A DNA stretch of 16,802 nucleotides from CAYRUP01 sp964578975 (GTDB lineage Bacteria > Pseudomonadota > Gammaproteobacteria > DSM-16500). This document shows positions 1-6,670 of this stretch, one piece after another. The notes under the pieces were generated by a model. The model was not told where the DNA came from. It saw only the letters and a list, made by a program, of their open reading frames with translations, and did no database searches. The number at the start of each line of letters is the position of its first letter. Position 1 is the stretch's first letter. Both the position numbers and the translations under genes were made by a program. The stretch spans positions 1-16,802 of the forward strand of contig CAZOFA010000049.1 of the NCBI GenBank assembly GCA_964578975.1, written 5' to 3'.

Positions 1-9
1 TTCCGATCT
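1..9. other. Probable residual Illumina adapter at contig edge
   Basis: The first nine bases, TTCCGATCT, equal the 3' end of the standard Illumina adapter. Read on the minus strand they are AGATCGGAA, the first nine bases of the read-through adapter. A match placed exactly at the edge is unlikely to be chance, so these bases are probably not genomic. The alternative is a coincidental 9-mer. Confidence 0.7.
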
Positions 10-14
10 AGACG

Positions 15-44
15 GGCACGGGCACGCACACGGGCACGTTCACG
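15..44. repeat. Degenerate hexamer tandem repeat (NNCACG)5
   Basis: Five consecutive hexamers read GGCACG, GGCACG, CACACG, GGCACG and TTCACG. All end in CACG, and a looser unit (TAGACG) precedes them. The repeat lies just downstream of the last gene of the minus-strand operon and is much richer in G+C than its surroundings. It may be part of a longer low-complexity tract that stopped the assembly. No function can be assigned. It is not a rho-independent terminator because no paired stem with a T tract is present. Confidence 0.6.
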
Positions 45-50
45 ATTGGA

Positions 51-521
51 TTATTTTATTTGCACGCCGCGCTTATTCAACGCCTTCAACAATTCATCCC
101 AACTCTTATCTTCCGCCAACCAATACGTCCCTTTGCGACTCGACGCCACCGTCACCTTATCCGCCACACACACCGAAATCGCTTTCGCACAATCCAGATA
201 ATCCACTTTCCCCGGTGCAATCACCGCGCAACTGATGGCAAAATCTTTGCGATTGACTAATAACGCAGAGGAATTTTCTTTACGTAAATAAGACGACCAC
301 CCTGCACTTGCCGACGGACGTTCGACCGGATGATCGATCCAAATACTTTGTGACGTTTTATTAGTAAAAAAATAAATTTTTATTCCTTTCGGATCATCAG
401 GCCCCGGTAAAATAATTTCTTTGTTTTGACTGAGATTCGTCAGCGGCGTACAAAAATTTTTTTCTGCAGCAAATAAATTGACACTCACTAACATCAAAAA
501 AACTAACAGCCCGATACGCAT
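51..521 (-). CDS. Small exported four-cysteine protein, function unknown
   Basis: A 156-residue protein that I cannot assign to a named family. Residues 1-18 form a signal peptide (short basic start, hydrophobic core, cleavage plausible at LFA|AEK), so the mature protein should be periplasmic or secreted. The mature part has exactly four cysteines (24, 98, 111, 118), which suits two disulfides in an oxidising compartment. It contains a conserved-looking HPVERPSASAGWSSYL stretch near 64-79 and a GTYWLAEDKSWDELLKAL stretch near 131-148. The start follows a good Shine-Dalgarno (CAGGGAGA about 9 bases upstream). It lies 27 bp after thyA with no terminator between, so it is probably the last gene of the rppH-thyA operon. 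Cotranscription alone does not show a link to nucleotide metabolism. Confidence 0.8.
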   Translation of the reverse strand: MRIGLLVFLMLVSVNLFAAEKNFCTPLTNLSQNKEIILPGPDDPKGIKIYFFTNKTSQSIWIDHPVERPSASAGWSSYLRKENSSALLVNRKDFAISCAVIAPGKVDYLDCAKAISVCVADKVTVASSRKGTYWLAEDKSWDELLKALNKRGVQIK

Positions 522-548
522 GAATTTTTATCTCCCTGATAATCTTCC

Positions 549-1343
549 CTAAACCGCTACTTCTGCTTTGATATGTGGATGCGCATGATAGTTCACAATT
601 TGAAAATCTTCAAATTGATATTCAAACAACGACGCGGGTTTTCGCTTGATGACTAATTGTGGCGCCGCATGAGGCGTGCGGGTTAATTGCAAATCGGCTT
701 GCTCTAAATGATTCAAGTAAAGATGACAATCGCCGCCCGTCCAAATAAATTCGCCCACCTCAAGATCACATTGTTGCGCCACCATATGTGTTAACAATGA
801 ATAAGACGCAATATTAAATGGCACACCTAAAAACGCATCGGCAGAACGTTGGTATAACTGGCAAGATAATGCGTTATTTACTACATAAAATTGAAATAAC
901 AAATGACAGGGATACAAACGCATTTGCGCTAATTCACCGACATTCCACGCACTCACCACTAAACGACGTGAGTTAGGATTATTTTTAATTTGCTGCACGA
1001 TATCACTCATTTGATCGATCACTTGACCATCCGGTGTGCGCCACGCGCGCCATTGTTTGCCGTATACTGGACCGAGATCACCATTTTGATCGGCCCACTC
1101 ATCCCAAATTGTTACTTGATGTTCGTGTAAATAACGCAGATTGGTATCGCCTTTTAAAAACCACAGTAATTCGTGAATAATACTACGTAGCGATAATTTT
1201 TTTGTCGTGAGCAGAGGGAATCCAGCGCGTAAATCAAAACGCATTTGATACGCAAACACGCTCGTAATCCCAACGCCAGTGCGATCCGCTTTTTTAATAC
1301 CGTGATTGCTAATATGACGCAAAAAATCTAAGTATTGTTGCAT
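549..1343 (-). CDS. thyA: Thymidylate synthase
   Basis: Converts dUMP to dTMP in the cytoplasm with 5,10-methylenetetrahydrofolate as methyl donor and reductant; this is the de novo route to dTMP for DNA synthesis. From the chosen start the protein has 264 residues, the same length as the E. coli enzyme. The catalytic nucleophile Cys146 lies in YPCHLLFQF, the RRLVVSAWN phosphate-binding segment is at about 126-134, and the QRSADAFLGVPFNIASYS stretch typical of dUMP binding follows at 165-182. A longer reading frame opens at 1436, but the extra 31 residues are unlike the family. The internal ATG at 1343 has a strong GAGGAG ribosome-binding site and restores the family length. The start overlaps the end of lgt by 16 bp, so translation is probably coupled. 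Confidence 0.97.
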   Translation of the reverse strand: MQQYLDFLRHISNHGIKKADRTGVGITSVFAYQMRFDLRAGFPLLTTKKLSLRSIIHELLWFLKGDTNLRYLHEHQVTIWDEWADQNGDLGPVYGKQWRAWRTPDGQVIDQMSDIVQQIKNNPNSRRLVVSAWNVGELAQMRLYPCHLLFQFYVVNNALSCQLYQRSADAFLGVPFNIASYSLLTHMVAQQCDLEVGEFIWTGGDCHLYLNHLEQADLQLTRTPHAAPQLVIKRKPASLFEYQFEDFQIVNYHAHPHIKAEVAV

Positions 1344-2131
1344 AACGCATTTCTCCTCTTTCGATAAGCATAAACGAGAAAAATAATTCCGGCCACGATC
1401 ATGGGAATTGATAACAGTTGTCCTTTGGTCATCCAACCAAATGCGACAAAGCCAATTTGAAAATCCGGTTCACGAAAAAATTCCACGCTAAAGCGAAACA
1501 ATCCATACAATAATAAAAATAATCCGGACACCGCACAGCGTGGACGTTCTTTGCGGGAAAAAATCCACAACACGAAAAACAGCACGACACCTTCGAGAAA
1601 AAATTCATACAATTGCGAAGGATGACGCGGGATATCACCCCCGTTGGGAAAAATCATTGCCCACGGCACATCTGTCATGCGTCCCCATAATTCGCCATTA
1701 ATAAAATTGCCCAGCCGCCCCGCACCTAAACCAATCGGCACGACGGGTGCAATAAAGTCGCCGATTTCAATGAATGATTTATTGATTTTGCGTCCATACA
1801 ACCACAACGCAATCATGACGCCGAGCAAACCACCATGAAACGCCATTCCACCTTGCCAAATCGCAAAAATTTGCAGCGGATGTTTTAGAATGATGTCCCA
1901 TTCATAAAATATGACATAACCCAAACGACCGCCGATAATCACGCCCAACGCGATATAAAATAAAAGATCGGACAATTGTTCTTGAGTAAATCCACGCGGC
2001 GATGTTTTGATGCGCCATGTCAGCAACAACCATCCGCCCAAAAAACCGATGAGATACATTAATCCATACCAATGCACTGGCAATGGACCTAAATGAAAAG
2101 CAATTGGATCGATCGTTGGATAAATCAACAT
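1328..2131 (-). CDS. lgt: Prolipoprotein diacylglyceryl transferase
   Basis: Inner-membrane enzyme that transfers a diacylglyceryl group from phosphatidylglycerol to the lipobox cysteine of prolipoproteins, the first step of lipoprotein maturation. The 267 residues contain several hydrophobic segments (for example about 24-37, 60-75, 98-112, 180-191 and 240-256) and the family landmarks: GGRLGYVIFYE at 67-77, HGGLLG at 99-104 (His99 corresponds to the essential E. coli His103), and the signature GAGRLGNFINGELWG at 136-150 (Arg139 corresponds to Arg143). Length matches the family. The ATG lies one base after the stop of the upstream permease gene (TAACATG arrangement), and its own 3' end overlaps the thyA start. 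Both suggest translational coupling within the operon. The lgt-thyA pairing is widely conserved in gammaproteobacteria. Confidence 0.97.
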   Translation of the reverse strand: MLIYPTIDPIAFHLGPLPVHWYGLMYLIGFLGGWLLLTWRIKTSPRGFTQEQLSDLLFYIALGVIIGGRLGYVIFYEWDIILKHPLQIFAIWQGGMAFHGGLLGVMIALWLYGRKINKSFIEIGDFIAPVVPIGLGAGRLGNFINGELWGRMTDVPWAMIFPNGGDIPRHPSQLYEFFLEGVVLFFVLWIFSRKERPRCAVSGLFLLLYGLFRFSVEFFREPDFQIGFVAFGWMTKGQLLSIPMIVAGIIFLVYAYRKRRNALCNNT

Positions 2132-2132
2132 G

Positions 2133-2921
2133 TTATTTCAACCACAACATATCACACGCCATTAACAATAAAAACACGCCAAAAATACGCTTCAATAATT
2201 CTGTGGGTAAGCGATGCGCTAGTATAGCACCAATGGGCGCAAAGAGGATGCTCATCACTGCTACACCAAAAAAAGCCGGCCAATAAATATAGCCCGTGCT
2301 ACCCGCTATTGATTGCCGCGAAAATAATCCGAGGATCATAAAACTTAATGTTGCAATGATCCCGATCACTAAACCACACACCACTGAGGTGCCCGCCGCC
2401 TCACGCATGTCTAATTGACAGCGCAATAAAAAAGGCACGATCAATGCACCACCGCCAATTCCCAATAAACTGGATAATATTCCAATGAATAAAGAAACAC
2501 TGCGCACCACCCACAGAGGCAATGCACCACTCACGTTTGGATCTTGCGCCAAGAGCAACAGTCTTAAACCCATGATGATTAAAAAAATGGCGAACAAGAT
2601 TTGCAAAAAAGAAGATGAGAGTAAATGCGCTATTAATGCGCCTACGATCGAACCGATGATTAATCCTGGCAACATTAATTTTGCGATAAACCAACGCACC
2701 GTTTGACGTTTATGATGTGCATAGAGTGCTGACAATGACGTGATGATCATAATGGCAAGCGATGTGCCGACTGCCATTTGCATTAAATATTGATTTGGAA
2801 TGTCAGCGTGATGCAGAAACACCATCGACAACGCGGGAATGACAACCACTCCGCCGCCGATTCCAAACAGACCCGACATCAAGCCTGCACATGCACCTAT
2901 CAAGAAATAAATTATTAACAT
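2133..2921 (-). CDS. TSUP-family (TauE/SafE) membrane permease
   Basis: A 262-residue, very hydrophobic protein with about eight membrane segments and an internal duplication typical of the sulfite exporter TauE/SafE family (older name DUF81). The first half carries LFGIGGG (18-24) and VGTSLA (51-56); the second half repeats this as LLGIGGG (152-158) and AGTSVV (176-181). Family members move small anions such as sulfite, sulfonates or organosulfur acids across the inner membrane. The substrate here cannot be read from the sequence. The gene begins 5 bp after ptsP and ends 1 bp before lgt, so it is a true operon member. As I recall, a TSUP gene also lies between ptsP and lgt in Pseudomonas, whereas E. 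coli lacks it there. Confidence 0.9.
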   Translation of the reverse strand: MLIIYFLIGACAGLMSGLFGIGGGVVVIPALSMVFLHHADIPNQYLMQMAVGTSLAIMIITSLSALYAHHKRQTVRWFIAKLMLPGLIIGSIVGALIAHLLSSSFLQILFAIFLIIMGLRLLLLAQDPNVSGALPLWVVRSVSLFIGILSSLLGIGGGALIVPFLLRCQLDMREAAGTSVVCGLVIGIIATLSFMILGLFSRQSIAGSTGYIYWPAFFGVAVMSILFAPIGAILAHRLPTELLKRIFGVFLLLMACDMLWLK

Positions 2922-2926
2922 GCGAC

Positions 2927-5197
2927 CTATCTTCTGCCAGCACGAACCAAACTGCCCAGACCCACTTGCTCAAGCGCAAGTTCCATATGACAACGTATCA
3001 TCACTACACTTTCCATGCCGAGAACATCTTGCAACAATTTACACGCTTGTTTCTTGGTAAATTGACGAATCACCCATTTCATCCGACTTAATGAGGATGC
3101 ACTCATGCTGAGTGAATCAAATCCCATCGCCACTAATAATAAAACAGCAACCGGATCGCCCGCTAATTCTCCGCAAATCGTCACGTGTTTCGCTTCATGA
3201 TGACCCGCTTCCACCACTTGTAACAATGCGCGCAACACAGCAGGATGGAGTGAATCAAATAAATTTGCGACGCGAGAATTATTACGATCAACCGCTAAAA
3301 TATATTGCGTCAAGTCATTACTGCCCACTGATAAAAAATCGACGCGCTTTGCAATCGCACGTGCTTGATAAACGGCCGAAGGCACTTCAATCATGACCCC
3401 AATTTCTGGCATGTAAATGTCATAACCTTCTTCACACACATCCGCGTAAGCTTTTTTTAACATCCGCACAGCTTCATCCACTTCGCCGACGTCAGTGATC
3501 ATCGGCAACATGATACGCAAATTATTATAATCTTTACTCGCGCGCATCATCGCACGTGTTTGCGTCAAAAAAATTTCTGGATGATCTAATGTTAAACGCA
3601 TGCCACGCCAACCGAGAAAAGGATTATCTTCTTTGATGGGAAAATAAGGTAATGCTTTATCGCCACCCACATCTAATGTGCGCATCGTCACTGGGCGTGG
3701 CGCAAATGAGGCTAACAGTTGACGATACAGTACGCGCTGTTCTTCACTGGTGGGAAAACGATCGCGCATAGAAAATGGCGTTTCGGTGCGATACAACCCA
3801 ACGCCTTCAGCGCCTGCCGCCAGAGACAATCCCACATCCGCACCCAATCCCGTGTTCACCATCAGTGAAACACGCTCGCCATCCGCTGTTTGTCCAGGTT
3901 CATCACGCAATGCTTCGAGTGATGCAGTGAGTTCACGTTCTGCCAAGGCAAGACGTTGAAATTCTTCGCGTAATGTCGCATTTGGCTCAACATAAATCTG
4001 GCCATAATAGCCATCGATAATAATTTCTTTATCTTGTAATTCATGCAGTGGAATATCACTGACACCCATGATGGTGGGCACACCCATGGCGCGCGCAAGA
4101 ATCGCGACATGTGAACTACTGGATCCTTTTGCTGAAATCACACCAGCTAGACAACCTTCTGGCACCTCGGCTAAATCAGCTGCACTTAATTCTTCTCCAA
4201 TCAAAATACTGTGCTCGGGATATTCTGGTAGTGTGCGCTCATTGCGTTGCAAATACGCAAGCACACGATGTCCAAGATCTTTGACATCGACTGCGCGCTC
4301 GCGTAAATATTCATTGTCCATGCTTTCTAAATGCGTCACATGTTTTTCTATCACTTCACGCAATGCGCCCTGCGCCCAATTTCCGCGTTGAATTGCGCGC
4401 ACAATTTCCGCCCCTAAATCCGTTGTATCCAGCATGCGTTGATACACATCAAACAGCGAACGTTCTTCAATCGGTAAATTGGGATAAAGACGTTCACTCA
4501 GCACACGAAAATCTTCTTGTCCGGCTGCGAGCGCCATTTCTAACAAACGAACTTCCGTTTCAATATCATCTGGTTCACGATCGGGAACCAATGAAAGATC
4601 CATCAGCGGAAAAATCACAACGCCCACACCAATTCCGACACCCGGCGCACTGGGAATTCCCGAATAAATATTTTCATCGGTATTTTCACGCGCATTAAAT
4701 AAATGGGCAATTTCACCCGTCGCTTCAGCATGCGCGACGATGGCCGCAAGCTGTGTCGCCAACGTCGCAAGAAAAGCTTCTTCTGATTCATCATAACGTC
4801 GTGCTTCACTTTGTTGTGCGATCAACACGCCTAACACTTGACGATGATAAATAATCGGGGAGCCTAAAAATGCGTTGAAAGATTCTTCTTTGACTTCGGG
4901 CATGGATAAAAAACGCGGATGTTTAGAGGCATCATCTATATTGATCGGCTCTTCACGTTCGCCGACTAAACCCACTAACCCTTGGTTCATCGGAATACGA
5001 ATTTTTCCAACCGCCTGAGGATTTAAACCTTGTGTTGCGGTTAATACATATTCGCCGTGCTTCCGATCAAGCAAAAAGATAGAGCACGATTCGGTATTCA
5101 TCGCGCGCGCAACCCGTTTCACCATAATTTGCAATGCATCTTTAAAATGACGGGCGTTTGCCACCTCTTGAATGATACGGCGTAAGATATTTAACAT
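2927..5197 (-). CDS. ptsP: Phosphoenolpyruvate-protein phosphotransferase PtsP (EI-Ntr)
   Basis: First enzyme of the nitrogen-related PTS. It autophosphorylates from PEP and passes phosphate to NPr and then PtsN, a regulatory chain acting on potassium, nitrogen and stress physiology rather than sugar import. The 756 residues show an N-terminal GAF sensor domain (about 1-160, which in this family binds glutamine or alpha-ketoglutarate), an EI N-terminal helical region, the phosphohistidine motif GSSSSHVAILARAMGVPTIMG with His363, then the PEP-binding TIM barrel with GLYRTETPF (467-475), DVGGDKALPYFP (509-520), SVGSNDLTQYILAVDR (623-638) and catalytic Cys675 in CGELAGDP. The start has GGGAGA 8 bases upstream, inside the end of rppH, and lies 3 bp after that gene. 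Pairing with rppH is conserved in gammaproteobacteria. Confidence 0.97.
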   Translation of the reverse strand: MLNILRRIIQEVANARHFKDALQIMVKRVARAMNTESCSIFLLDRKHGEYVLTATQGLNPQAVGKIRIPMNQGLVGLVGEREEPINIDDASKHPRFLSMPEVKEESFNAFLGSPIIYHRQVLGVLIAQQSEARRYDESEEAFLATLATQLAAIVAHAEATGEIAHLFNARENTDENIYSGIPSAPGVGIGVGVVIFPLMDLSLVPDREPDDIETEVRLLEMALAAGQEDFRVLSERLYPNLPIEERSLFDVYQRMLDTTDLGAEIVRAIQRGNWAQGALREVIEKHVTHLESMDNEYLRERAVDVKDLGHRVLAYLQRNERTLPEYPEHSILIGEELSAADLAEVPEGCLAGVISAKGSSSSHVAILARAMGVPTIMGVSDIPLHELQDKEIIIDGYYGQIYVEPNATLREEFQRLALAERELTASLEALRDEPGQTADGERVSLMVNTGLGADVGLSLAAGAEGVGLYRTETPFSMRDRFPTSEEQRVLYRQLLASFAPRPVTMRTLDVGGDKALPYFPIKEDNPFLGWRGMRLTLDHPEIFLTQTRAMMRASKDYNNLRIMLPMITDVGEVDEAVRMLKKAYADVCEEGYDIYMPEIGVMIEVPSAVYQARAIAKRVDFLSVGSNDLTQYILAVDRNNSRVANLFDSLHPAVLRALLQVVEAGHHEAKHVTICGELAGDPVAVLLLVAMGFDSLSMSASSLSRMKWVIRQFTKKQACKLLQDVLGMESVVMIRCHMELALEQVGLGSLVRAGRR

Positions 5198-5200
5198 GCA

Positions 5201-5692
5201 TTAAGTCTCCCAGAATCGTCTTGAGAGCACCACACGAGCAAACTCTTTCATCGCCAAGCTATAAACGCGTTTTTTAAACGGCACCACTTGGGTTAATGGA
5301 TACCAATAAGAGACCCACGCCCAAGAATCAAATTCAGGGCTATCGGTTGCGGTTAAATTCACGGAATTATCTTGACTCACCATGCGCAATAAAAACCATT
5401 TTTGTTTTTGTCCAATGCATAATGGTTTTGAATTTTGGCGCACTAAGCGTTTGGGTAAACGGTAACGCAACCAGCGTTTCGTCATGCCAATAATTTTCAC
5501 ATCTTCGGGATGTAAACCAATTTCTTCTTTGAGTTCGCGAAACATGGCTTCTTCCGGTGTTTCCGTCTCTTTCATCCCACCTTGCGGAAATTGCCAAGCC
5601 GGTTTACCAATGCGTTTCGCCAAAAATAATTGACGTTTTTGGTTCACCAAAATAATGCCGACACCATGTCTAAAACCGTCTTTATCTATCAC
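5201..5692 (-). CDS. rppH: RNA pyrophosphohydrolase RppH (Nudix)
   Basis: Removes pyrophosphate from the 5' triphosphate end of mRNAs, making 5'-monophosphate ends that stimulate RNase E decay; cytoplasmic. The 163 residues contain a complete Nudix box at 38-60: Gly38, Glu44, Arg52-Glu53-Leu54, Glu56-Glu57 and Gly59-Leu60, the Mg2+-binding core. Upstream is the WQFPQGGM stretch typical of RppH (33-40), and the C-terminal half (KQKWFLLRM, EFDSWAWVSYW) also matches the family. It is slightly shorter than the 176-residue E. coli enzyme. The start is a GTG at 5692, supported by a strong GAGGTGA ribosome-binding site seven bases upstream. It is the first gene of the minus-strand operon and is divergent from dapB. 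Confidence 0.95.
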   Translation of the reverse strand: MIDKDGFRHGVGIILVNQKRQLFLAKRIGKPAWQFPQGGMKETETPEEAMFRELKEEIGLHPEDVKIIGMTKRWLRYRLPKRLVRQNSKPLCIGQKQKWFLLRMVSQDNSVNLTATDSPEFDSWAWVSYWYPLTQVVPFKKRVYSLAMKEFARVVLSRRFWET

Positions 5693-5721
5693 TTAGCAAT
5701 CACCTCGAAATCGATTATACT
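5693..5721 (+). promoter_or_regulatory. Putative sigma70-type promoter of dapB
   Basis: TTAGCA at 5693-5698 (4 of 6 matches to the -35 consensus) and TATACT at 5716-5721 (5 of 6 to the -10) are 17 bp apart. Transcription would start near 5728, giving a leader of about 23 nt that still contains the GAGGAA ribosome-binding site of dapB (5737-5742). The call is by inspection only. Confidence 0.5.
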
Positions 5722-5742
5722 GATTTGCCATCGCATGAGGAA
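5714..5742 (-). promoter_or_regulatory. Putative promoter of the rppH operon, overlapping the dapB promoter
   Basis: Read on the minus strand, a perfect TATAAT lies at 5714-5719. A poor -35 (TTCCTC, 3 of 6) sits 17 bp upstream at 5737-5742. The implied start near 5707 leaves a leader of only about 14 nt, just enough for GAGGTGA. The TATA core is shared with the dapB -10 on the other strand. Only the -10 is convincing. Confidence 0.4.
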
Positions 5743-5750
5743 TTTTTTTC

Positions 5751-6479
5751 ATGACAATTCGAATTCTTATCAATGGCGCAGCTGGAAAAATGGGCCAACC
5801 GCTGGTAAAAGCAATTAGTGATGATGCTGATTTTATCTTGGTTGGACAAACCGGTCGCGCGCATGATTTAGCAACTGAAATAAAACAAACACGGGCAGAC
5901 GTCGTGGTTGATTTTACCAATGCTGATGTCGTTTATAAAAATCTAGCCACGATCATTGAGGCGGGCGTGCATCCGGTCATTGGCACCTCGGGATTACTCA
6001 ATGCACAAATCCAGGAATTACAAAAACGTTGTCGCACGTTAAAGTTGGGCGGAATTATTGCGCCTAATTTTTCATTGGGTGCGGTACTCATGATGAAACA
6101 TGCCGTCGATATTGCGAAATATTTTCCCGCAGTTGAAATTATTGAAATGCATCATGATGGCAAACTTGACAGCCCTTCGGGAACTGCCATGTACACCGCG
6201 GATCTGATTGCGAAAAAACAAACTCCACGCACGGCTAAAACCGCTAAAGAAACGGTTCCTGGTGCGCGCGGTGCGGATTATCAACAAATTCGTATTCATT
6301 CTCTGCGCTTACCCGGACTTGTCGCCCATCAACAAATTATTTTTGGTGGTAGTGGTGAAACCCTCACAATTCGGCACGATTCAATCGATCGCCAGTGTTT
6401 TATGCCGGGGGTTTTATTAGCTTGCAAAAAGGTAATGGAATTAAACGAATTGATCGTTGGATTAGAACATATCTTATGA
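5751..6479 (+). CDS. dapB: 4-hydroxy-tetrahydrodipicolinate reductase
   Basis: Reduces 4-hydroxy-tetrahydrodipicolinate to tetrahydrodipicolinate with NAD(P)H in the lysine and meso-diaminopimelate pathway, feeding both protein and peptidoglycan synthesis; cytoplasmic. The 242 residues begin with a Rossmann nucleotide loop GAAGKMG (9-15), followed by VVVDFTN (51-57), VIGTSG (76-81) and APNFSLG (104-110). The catalytic and substrate-binding signature is at 133-146: His134-His135, Lys138 and the SPSGTA loop. It is about 30 residues shorter than the E. coli enzyme but within the family range. The start is supported by GAGGAA eight bases upstream. The gene is alone on its strand, divergent from rppH. 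Its stop (6477-6479) overlaps the end of a small convergent ORF, and I see no classic terminator after it. Confidence 0.95.
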   Translation: MTIRILINGAAGKMGQPLVKAISDDADFILVGQTGRAHDLATEIKQTRADVVVDFTNADVVYKNLATIIEAGVHPVIGTSGLLNAQIQELQKRCRTLKLGGIIAPNFSLGAVLMMKHAVDIAKYFPAVEIIEMHHDGKLDSPSGTAMYTADLIAKKQTPRTAKTAKETVPGARGADYQQIRIHSLRLPGLVAHQQIIFGGSGETLTIRHDSIDRQCFMPGVLLACKKVMELNELIVGLEHIL

Positions 6480-6593
6480 TGTTTTGGTGATATCAGATTG
6501 CACCGAGCTTTGATCTTGCGCTGCTTGCAGCGCTGCAGATCCCACGATAAAAACCGCAGTGATAACACAGAAAGCTCCCACTAATTTCTTCAT
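6474..6593 (-). CDS. Candidate small secreted peptide, 39 residues
   Basis: A 39-codon ORF (MKKLVGAFCVITAVFIVGSA... ending ...SDITKTS, stop TAA). Residues 1-24 look like a signal peptide: Lys-Lys, a hydrophobic core and a small-residue cleavage site near LQA|AQD. About 15 polar residues (QDQSSVQSDITKTS) would remain after cleavage. The only cysteine (Cys9) is in the hydrophobic core and is not in a lipobox. Support for expression is good: a GGGAG ribosome-binding site seven bases before ATG and a well-formed promoter upstream. It is convergent with dapB and overlaps its stop by 6 bp. I do not recognise a family. It could be a peptide gene, or the transcript could matter as an antisense or small RNA against the dapB 3' end. 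Confidence 0.55.
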   Translation of the reverse strand: MKKLVGAFCVITAVFIVGSAALQAAQDQSSVQSDITKTS

Positions 6594-6612
6594 CTTAAAA
6601 CTCCCTTTTAAG
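6594..6612 (-). promoter_or_regulatory. Inverted repeat presenting the ribosome-binding site in its loop
   Basis: On the minus strand CTTAAAA and TTTTAAG form a perfect 7-bp inverted repeat around a 5-nt loop GGGAG, which is itself the Shine-Dalgarno of the 39-residue ORF. The stem ends directly before the ATG. The stem is A/U rich and therefore weak. The hairpin would make up most of the predicted leader of roughly 26 nt. Confidence 0.5.
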
Positions 6613-6625
6613 ACCTGGCTCAATG

Positions 6626-6654
6626 ATTATACGGTAGAGATATTTATTCAACAA
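6626..6654 (-). promoter_or_regulatory. Putative sigma70 promoter of the 39-residue ORF
   Basis: On the minus strand TTGTTG (6649-6654, 4 of 6 to the -35 consensus) is 17 bp from a perfect TATAAT (6626-6631). Transcription would begin near 6619, about 26 nt before the ATG. This is the best-looking promoter by eye in the window. Confidence 0.6.
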
Positions 6655-6670
6655 TAGTAATATGTAGCTC

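Noticed and set aside
1344..1436. N-terminal extension of thyA to 295 residues
   Set aside because: The 31 extra residues lie inside lgt, do not resemble thymidylate synthase, and the ATG at 1343 has the ribosome-binding site and gives the canonical 264 residues.
6518..6537. Perfect inverted repeat GCGCTGC-TT-GCAGCGC and 12-bp palindrome TGCAGCGCTGCA after dapB, considered as a terminator
   Set aside because: No T tract follows on either strand, and the bases encode an Ala/Leu/Gln run in the small ORF, which explains the GC-rich symmetry.
6635..6663. Weak plus-strand promoter (TAGAGA, TAATAT) before tpsB
   Set aside because: Both boxes match poorly and the implied start would fall at or inside the ATG; A/T-rich background explains it.
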